Assembly: GCF_000143415.4 (NCBI RefSeq) | Contig: NW_003314266.1 | Location: forward strand, 3,937,674 to 4,001,673 | Direction: 5' to 3' | Length of the DNA stretch: 64,000 nt | DNA from: Selaginella moellendorffii | Taxonomy: Eukaryota; Streptophyta; Lycopodiopsida; Selaginellales; Selaginellaceae | In this document: positions 56,941 to 64,000 of the stretch, one piece after another | Numbering within the stretch: the stretch's first letter is position 1 | Layout of the letters: every line of letters begins with the position of its first letter | The notes under the pieces: model-generated | The model's database searches: none | What the model was told of the DNA's origin: nothing | Seen by the model: only the letters and a program-made list of their open reading frames with translations | Made by a program: the position numbers and the translations under genes

Positions 56941-59436
56941 AGTGTTTTATTTCGGCTGCCAAAAAGCCATTTAAAATGGCTTTTTGGCATAGAAAATGTT
57001 AAGCTTTTATACAAATTAGTATCATTTGAAAAGTCTATCATCGACAGCAACTAGGCTAACAATTTCCTTAAGCAGCCTAAAAATTAAAAAACGGCACATG
57101 AGTGCCAACTTGATTATGAATCAACAATGTTAATATTAGGCAATTCATGAAAAATTTCAAGTGATGCCAATTGTTGCTCTAAACTGCTAGTACTGGGCTG
57201 GTCCAAATCAGTTAACAAATGGATTTTCCTTTTTCTGACTACAATGGCACTCAAATCTCCCACATTTAGATGTTTGCGCTTGAAAGGAGGAGGCATGGGA
57301 GATGTAAGTAAGGTCTCCACACCAATTATCTGGTCCATGTCGTCCCTAGAGCCACTAATCTCACTGTCATTGCATAGTATTGCATACTATCAACCTGGAT
57401 AGAAGTAAACAAAGAAGCTTACCTCCCATGAGCTTAACCTAAGACCAGAATCCTGGTTGAAGTCATCATCTTCGACTTCAGGCATGGAATCATCAGTGTA
57501 AACTTTCGCATAGGACCTGAAACCTATGGTTGTGTGGCCTGTGCCATTGCCTCCTACAACTAGAGAGTCGTTCTCTTTTGGAATATCAAATTCTCCTCTA
57601 GTCCACGTTGCAGAGCTGCAAGAAGTTTTAGATTCCTTCCTATCCCAAATTTGATGGTTTTGGTAAATATGAACGAGCTTCTTAGCCTGCTCTGGATGCA
57701 GTCTACATATAGGCAAGTGACATCAATGTCAAACAAGTTCTTCATGTTTATAAATGAACAAAGGGCTTACTTGTTCTGCTTTAGTGTCAAGACATTGCTG
57801 TATGTACTAAAATTCCACTCAGCTGCAAAATTCAAAGTTGTCAAACCAAGAATATAGCATGCAAACCTCCAAAGCACTTCCCCTGAGTCACAGCTGAAGT
57901 TGACCGTAGAGGCCCAAACATGCCAAGGTGAATCTCCATCTTTGCCTTTCTCAAGCAATTCTTGTGCATCACGGCTGTTTGCAATGGAAAAGGGGGTAGT
58001 TCCATCGACATATGCAAAGTACTCTTGATTTAGATTGTGGGCATCTTTAACATTTGGATAGAAGCGATGTTGAACACGACTAAATGCTGATGTTTCTTTC
58101 TGTCTATTCCTATCCTCCCTATAACACGGATTTACACACTAGGCTGCCCCAAACAAGTCACAGGATCTCATGTACTAATCCTCCTGTTTCTCCAAAAAGT
58201 CTTCAATATTGTTCCTTGTTATAAACACAAACTCCTCACTGATCTCTTGTATTGGCCTACGACACAAACTTATGTCAGCAGTGTAGCAACCTATGTCCTC
58301 CTCCTTGTAGAAGCTGCAAAGATGCCTCCTAATCCCCATAGGTCCATTTCCCTTCACAGGAGCTTTGCATAAGACACATCTAACCACTGCCTCCCAATTA
58401 GCTTTGTTGGTGCTGAAACATTGAGGATCCATCTCGGTGTTTTCCAAGTTCCTCTCCCTAAGTGCTAAAGGATCACAGAAGACATATTTCCAAACTATAT
58501 CCGGAGGCCTACCAAGTCTGCCTCTGGCACTTGGAGGATGATGAGGGTTGGTCTCTTGCCCCTGGATCCCTCTCTGGTCTCCCTTACAACCTCGCCTTGT
58601 TCTCACAGTAGCACTATCCTCAACACCTGGCCAAGGGTTTACCCCATAGAACACAACAACTTGATCATCTACAGCCAAAGCAAGCCCCTCTCCGATGACG
58701 GCGTCTCCTAAGGCTACACCCAAACTAGGCCCCTCACCTATCATGGCTTCTCCCGAGTCTGCTCCTGCAGATGGATTGATGGAGGCTCCTACCTTGTTCA
58801 CCCTCCCACGGCACAACTGCAGCCACACTGTGCTGCTATAGTATTTCACCTTTGCCGCCTTGACATTGAAACAAAAAAGGAGAGGACAGGAGAGAAATGG
58901 TGCTACTAGCCCTAAGGCTAAACCTTTTGTGTTGCTTCTCACCCAAGCTGAAGGAATTCAAAGAACTCGCAAGTTTCTTGAATGAAAACCCTTGATCCAT
59001 GTACGTCACTAATAGCTCTGACAACCTGAATATGCGTCAAATCGCCGTTGAATCTTTTTCTTTAGTGGGGTTAAAGGTTCAAGGGTTATGCTTAATTAAA
59101 TGGTCATAATTATTCAAAATGCCAAAAAGTAGTTTTGAATAAAACTCTGCCAAGACCCATTTCTACACCATGGCAATCGCGTTTACAAAGGAGAACACTA
59201 AAGTAGATAGCAAAACCATGGGCTTCTGCTACTTTGTGGCAGGAGGAGCAACAAGAGGTGCAGCCTGCTCCTCTAGCTGCGGCTGCGGGATTTGGGCCGT
59301 CGGTAGCTAAATGGGGCCTGTTGCCCATCGACTAACCCTTTCCTAAATAACTCAGATGAAAGTAACCAAGTGCAATTGTTCAGAGAATAGCTAATGGCAC
59401 CAATACCCATTGCGAGAAGATCGTCCTAATGTAGTC
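56941..59436 (-). mobile_element. hAT-derived unit 3a
   Basis: It has the palindrome (56957-56989), acidic tail, dimerisation region (FAAEWNFSTYSNVLTLKQNK) and BED finger (WEAVVRCVLCKAPVKG), but the DUF659 and middle catalytic parts are deleted. The join near 58205-58216 lies at TCAATATTGTT, a sequence that occurs at both edges of the missing block in unit 1. The membrane-protein ORF is cut off near 59432. Confidence 0.68.
58175..58942 (-). pseudogene. hAT transposase leader and BED finger, unit 3a
   Basis: A 255-codon ORF running from a Gly/Ala-rich leader (SAGADSGEAMIGEGPSLG, VEDSATVRTRRGCKGDQRG) into NTEMDPQCFSTNKANWEAVV and the BED finger, then terminating 20 codons after the deletion join. 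It suggests that the leader and finger are one exon in this family. Confidence 0.6.
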
Positions 59437-61083
59437 TCATGGCCCCGCTCACAGTCTCTCTTTTTTATGGTGTCTCCTGAGGCTGCACCCAAACTAGGCC
59501 CCTCTTCGATCACGGCTTCTTCTGAGTCTGCTCCTACAAATGGATTGATGGAGGCTCCTACCTTGTTTGCCCTCCCATAGCCGCAGCTGCGGCCATGCTG
59601 TGCTACTGCAGTATATCGCCCTTGCTGCCCTGACATTGAAACAAAAAGGAGAGAGTGAGAGGACAGGAGAGAAATGGTGCTACTAGCCCTAAGGCTAAAC
59701 CTTTTGTGTTGCTTCTCACCTAAGCTGAAGGAATTCAAACAACTTGCAAGTTGCTTGAATGAAAACCCTTGATCCATGTATGTTAGTAATAGCCCTGACA
59801 ACCTGAATATGCGTTGAATCGCCGTTGAATCTTTTCTCTAGTGGGGTTAAAGGTTCAAGGGTTATGCTTAATTAAACGGTCATAATTATTCAAAATGCCA
59901 AAAAGTAGTTTTGAATAAACCTTGCCAACACCCATTTCTACACCATGGCAATCACATTCACAAGGGAGAACACTAGAGTAGATAGCAAAACCATGGGCTT
60001 TTGTTATTGCGTGGCAAGAGCAGTAGTAGGAGGCGCAGCCTGCTCCTCCAATTGTGGCTGCGAGATCTGGGCTGTCGGCAGTTGGATGGGGCCTGCTGCC
60101 CATTGACTAACCCTTTCTTAGATAACTCGGATGAAAGTAACCAAGTGCAGCAATTCGGAGAATAGCCAATGGCACCAATACCCATTGCGAGAAGATCGTC
60201 CCAACACGGTCAACGAGTCCCAAGATCCATGGCCAGAGAACCTTACCAATCCATGGCGAGAATGCCTATGCTAGGGAGGAGGCAAGAGTGAAACCTAAGG
60301 CTTCGACACTGAGCCAAAACCACCGAGACTCTGTGATCTTGTCATTGCTCAACCTGCTGAGATCGAGATTGTGTGCCGCCTCCTCTCACTTCATGGCCAA
60401 AGACATCGATAACTGCCGCCTGCTGTTGAGAGATGGAAATCAGAAATGAATCCAGCAGGAAGGAAGCAAAGAAGAGCAACAATAATGCTGCCACCCTCAT
60501 CCTTAGGGATTCCACAAACAAGCTCTTTTTAAGATAATGGAAGAACTAAACCAACAAAAGCATGCCCGTCTCTTTTATGTGTGTTTTGTCTCTATGGTCT
60601 CTTTTTTCCTTCTCTCGCAACATCATGCTCTCAATCTCTCAATCATGATGATCACTCTCTTTTTATCATGGCCTTGCTTACGGTCTTTCTTTTTCCTTAT
60701 CTGGACGAGATTGGAAAGCTCCAGTGCTTAGCAATGGTTTCGAAAACTGCAGTGAAAATCCCAGCAATGGTTAGCAAAAACTGCAGTGGAAATACTGCAA
60801 AAATGCCATAGCTTTTCTAGCTAAACGCTCTTTGTGGTTCTCTTTTACTTTACTCCTAGTTCCTCCAATGCCAAGGAAATCCAATCTCAAAAAGTGCCAC
60901 AAATTTGAAGGTTTCATTGTGAACTTTTCTTTGCTACGTATGTGAAGGATAACTTACTGTGAAGGAACGGAAAGAGCAGTAACTGCATCAAGACCTGGTT
61001 TCACAATAGCTCAAGACTTTGCTTGTTCTTCGGTGGAGTGAAGGTTTCTATAACTTTGATTGATGTGCGTCACAAGAAAAACC
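59437..61083 (-). mobile_element. hAT-derived unit 3b, partial
   Basis: Begins with a short piece of upstream sequence (59437-59467) fused to the leader region (GTGTCTCCTGAGGCTGCACC). It then carries the membrane-protein region and the 5' end. It lacks the transposase and the palindrome end, so it arose by recombination between units. Confidence 0.62.
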
Positions 61084-64000
61084 AGTGTTTTATTTCGGCT
61101 GCGAAAAAGCCATTTGAAATGGCTTTTTGGCAGAGAAAATGTTAAGCTTTTATACAAATTAGTGTCATCTGAAAAGTCTATCGCCGACAGCAGCCGAGCC
61201 AACAATTTCCTTAAGCAGCCTAAAAATTAAAAAACGGCACATGCGTGCCAACTTGATTATGAATCAACAATGTTAATGTTAGGCAATTCATGAAAAATTT
61301 CAAGTGATGCCAATTGTTGCTCTAAACTGCTAGTACTGGGCTGGTCCAAATCAGTTAACAAACGGATTTTCCTTTTTCTGACTACAATGGCACTCAAATC
61401 TCCCTCATTTAGATGTTTGCGCTTGAAAGGAGGAGGCATGGGAGATGCAAGTAAGGTCTCCACACCAATTATCTGGTCCATGTCGTCCCTAGGGCCACTA
61501 ATCTCATTGTCATTGCATAGTATTGCATGCTATCAACCTGGATAGAAGTAAATAAAGAAGCTTACTTCCCATGAGCTAACCTAAGACCAGAATCCCGGTT
61601 GAAGTCATCATCTTCGTCTTCAAGCATGGAATCATCAATGTCAACTTCTGCATAGGACTTGAAACCTATGGTTGTGTGGCCTGTGCCATTGCCTCCTACA
61701 ACTAGAGAGTCGTTCTCTTTTGGAATATCAAATTCTCCTCTAGTCCACGTTGCAGAGTTGCAAGAAGTTTTAGATTCCTTCCTATCCCAAATTCGATGGT
61801 TTTGTTAAATATGAACGAGCTTCTCAACCCGCTCTGGATGCAGTCTACATATAGGCAAGTGACACCAATGTCAAACAAGTTCTTCATGTTTATAAATGAA
61901 CAAAGGGCTTACTTGTTCTGCTTTAGTGTCAAGATGTTGCTGTATGTACTAAAATTTTACTCAGCTGCAGAATTCAAAGTTGTTAAACCAATATAGCACG
62001 TAAACCTCCAAAGCACTTCCCTTGACTCATAGCTGAAACTGACCGCAGAGGCCCAAACATGCCAAGGTGAATCTCCATCCTTGCCTTTCTCAAGCAATTC
62101 TTGTGCATCACAGCTGTTTGCAATGGAAAAGGGGCTAGTTCCATTGACATATGCAAAGTATTCCTGATTTAGCTTGTGGGCATCTTCAACATTTGGATAG
62201 AAATGATGTCGAACACGATTGAATGCTGCTATTGCTTCCTATCTATTCCTATCCTCCCTCTAACGCAGATTTATACACCAAGCTGCCCCAAACAAGTCAT
62301 AGGATCTCATGTACTGATCCTCCCATTTCTATAGAAAGTCTTCAAGCTGTTGTTTGTCCTCTGCATTGAAACCTGTAACTGTTGCTATCTTGAACTTAAA
62401 AAAATGCCATGCTTGCCACACAAAGCCAATGTTTGAAACTGAGCGATCAAAGAACTTGATTGCCATCACCACCACCTCTATCAACTGCATCACCTTCTCA
62501 ACACCCGCCCAGAAATTAAAATCCTCCACTGCTGTCATGGCTTGGTTAGTAGTCTTTGTTGTTGTTGCAAGTTGGCTTCGTAGCCAATCTTTAAATCTAG
62601 TATTCCTAAACAACCTCTGCAATGCTCCACACTCTTCCCATAATCACCTGGGCATGTAATAATAGTTTCCAAACTTGTGAAAGAAACAAAAAAAGTGTTA
62701 AAGTCAGTAACAGACAATTACACAACTCTAATACTCACCGAGTAATGACAGGTCTGACGAATTGCCACTTAGGATGCTGAACTTGATAAAAAGCATGCAC
62801 ACGAGTGGAGTTCTTCACAAATTGAACTATACACTTCCCTATGTCTAGATATTGTTTGATGTTGTCCAAACCTGCCCAAGACATTAGTACAAGGTTCAGA
62901 GCATGACACTAACATGGAACACTCCACATATCTTCAAACTCAGTTTTGAATTTGCATCCAACAAGCCACATGTTGGCCGCATTGTCCGTTACTATTGATG
63001 ATAATCCACACTTCCTCTCTATACGCCGCATTTGATCATGTAATATGTTCCACTACCAGGGATGTTGCTTTTGGCTACATTTGCGTCATCAGCAAGTACC
63101 CGAGTATTTATAGCCAAAACCACACTCTTCAATTTGCTATACAAGATATCAACTGCATTGTAAAGCAAACAAGTTAATTGGACGTTACATGAAAAAACAA
63201 CACATACCTAAAGATTCATAGCACTCAAATGAGCCACAAAAAAACTCTTCATGGTGTGCTGCATCAACGATCATAATATTCTAAATATGCAACCCACTAA
63301 CTGTCTTCCAACTGTCCATTACTAAGCAAGGCAGTCGTGGGCTGTACGCACCTGTAGCTTTCTCAAGTTGTTGATCAATGCGCTCAACCGTTTCATGGTA
63401 TATCTCATCCAAGAAGTCTTCACGCAAAGCCTTCAGCAAAGGCAAAGGAAACATGGAACCGCATTGGGCATGTCTACCAACTACTAGGTTGAACGCTCTG
63501 GCCTTGATATAAACTCCCAATGCATACTCCTTCTACCATGCCCTAAGTTCTTCAAGGGTCAACACCCTTCCTGTGATTCCTTTGAGAGCTATTGTTTCCT
63601 GCAAGATACAATTTGTTGAACTTGTCTAAGGCGATGTAGTAGACACTATTATATCGATCTGATTCCTAGCTGCACGTAAACCACCCACAGAGATGCAGCC
63701 AATTGTAGCTAACTCAGTCTCTCGAACCTGCTGCCACAACTGCTCTGCATCAACCTAGTCTTCACCCTCCAAACATTCTATCCATTCCCATGCTTTGTTG
63801 TCGTTATCGCTCGGAAAGGCAAACATGTTCAATTTTGGCCTGTGTTCAATACTCCCACTAGCTTGAGGAGTTGATGTCGATCCTCCAACATTGTAGGCAT
63901 CTTCATCCAATTGCTGTGACCCTGAAACTCCTTGATTGCTGAACCATGTCATTCTACCACTGCCATGTTGTTTAAACTCCACAAGCTTGATGTTGTACGT
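61084..64000 (-). mobile_element. hAT-derived unit 4, continuing beyond the window
   Basis: This unit holds the most transposase: tail, dimerisation region, the hAT middle region (RFKDWLRSQLATTTKTTNQA, FNFWAGVEKVMQLIEVVVMA, FVWQAWHFFKFKI; 62329-62622), a DUF659 region (TVERIDQQLEKATGAYSPRL, PCLVMDSWKTVSGLHI; 63281-63520) and the linker after the BED finger (63755-63982). It reads Trp (AAWCINLR) where units 1 and 3a have a stop, but shares the AW*KEYA stop (near 63531) with unit 1. The palindrome at 61100-61132 has one mismatch. Confidence 0.72.

Noticed and set aside
50620-64000. CRISPR-like or satellite array
   Set aside because: The repeated units are kilobase-sized transposon derivatives, not short spacers and repeats, and the genome is eukaryotic.

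Overview
The window reads as nuclear DNA of a vascular plant. Genes are compact, with many short exons and introns of roughly 45-65 bp. They include plastid, vacuole, endocytosis and cell-wall proteins, two intronless pentatricopeptide-repeat (PPR) genes, and plant-type Ty3/gypsy, hAT and TRIM elements. Tiny introns, abundant PPR genes and dense gene islands between AT-rich stretches would suit a lycophyte such as Selaginella, but that is inference.

Layout. 1-146: end of an unidentified gene. 445-1816: plastid M48 metallopeptidase (+). 1904-3435: aleurain-like cysteine protease (-), tail-to-tail with it. 4087-5280: an unidentified exon pair running into a LINE relic. 5699-7011: F-box gene. 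7330-10287: 985-aa PPR gene. 12.3-13.6 kb: decayed FKBP-TPR immunophilin. 13.88-14.58 kb: truncated peroxiredoxin-like 2 (PRXL2) copy. 14595-16169: 524-aa PPR gene (-). 16746-21108: complete alpha-adaptin of the AP-2 complex (-). 21517-22789: plastid TPR protein of the SLOW GREEN 1 type (-). 22.8-30.1 kb: AT-rich repeat DNA holding a 5'-truncated Ty3/gypsy element, itself interrupted by a complete TRIM whose LTRs contain a 5S-rRNA-like segment, the hallmark of Cassandra elements. 30.2-31.2 kb: decayed copy of the 524-aa PPR gene. 31221-32391: intact PRXL2 gene (-), divergent from the PLP homeostasis (YggS/PROSC) gene at 32451-33655 (+). 33974-34576: PLAT-domain protein. 35.6-39.3 kb: two solo LTRs of one family, each full of a short-period minisatellite. 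39.9-42.4 kb: tandem pair of a membrane-protein gene, one decayed. 42.6-45.5 kb: last exon of the PLP gene again, a second PLAT gene and a complete pectin acetylesterase gene. 46.0-50.6 kb: relics (LRR receptor kinase, kinase-like, membrane protein). 50.6-64.0 kb: head-to-tail array of decayed hAT-transposon units.

The main theme is local duplication followed by complementary loss. In three places a gene pair or trio was duplicated and each copy kept a different member intact: the aleurain/PPR divergent promoter (3.4 and 7.2 kb), PPR/PRXL2 (13.9-16.2 and 30.2-32.4 kb, inverted), and PLP protein-PLAT-pectin acetylesterase (33.6-34.9 and 42.6-45.5 kb, direct). The most unusual single element is the Cassandra-like TRIM at 27865-28457. 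All homology calls come from reading translations by eye; no database search was possible.
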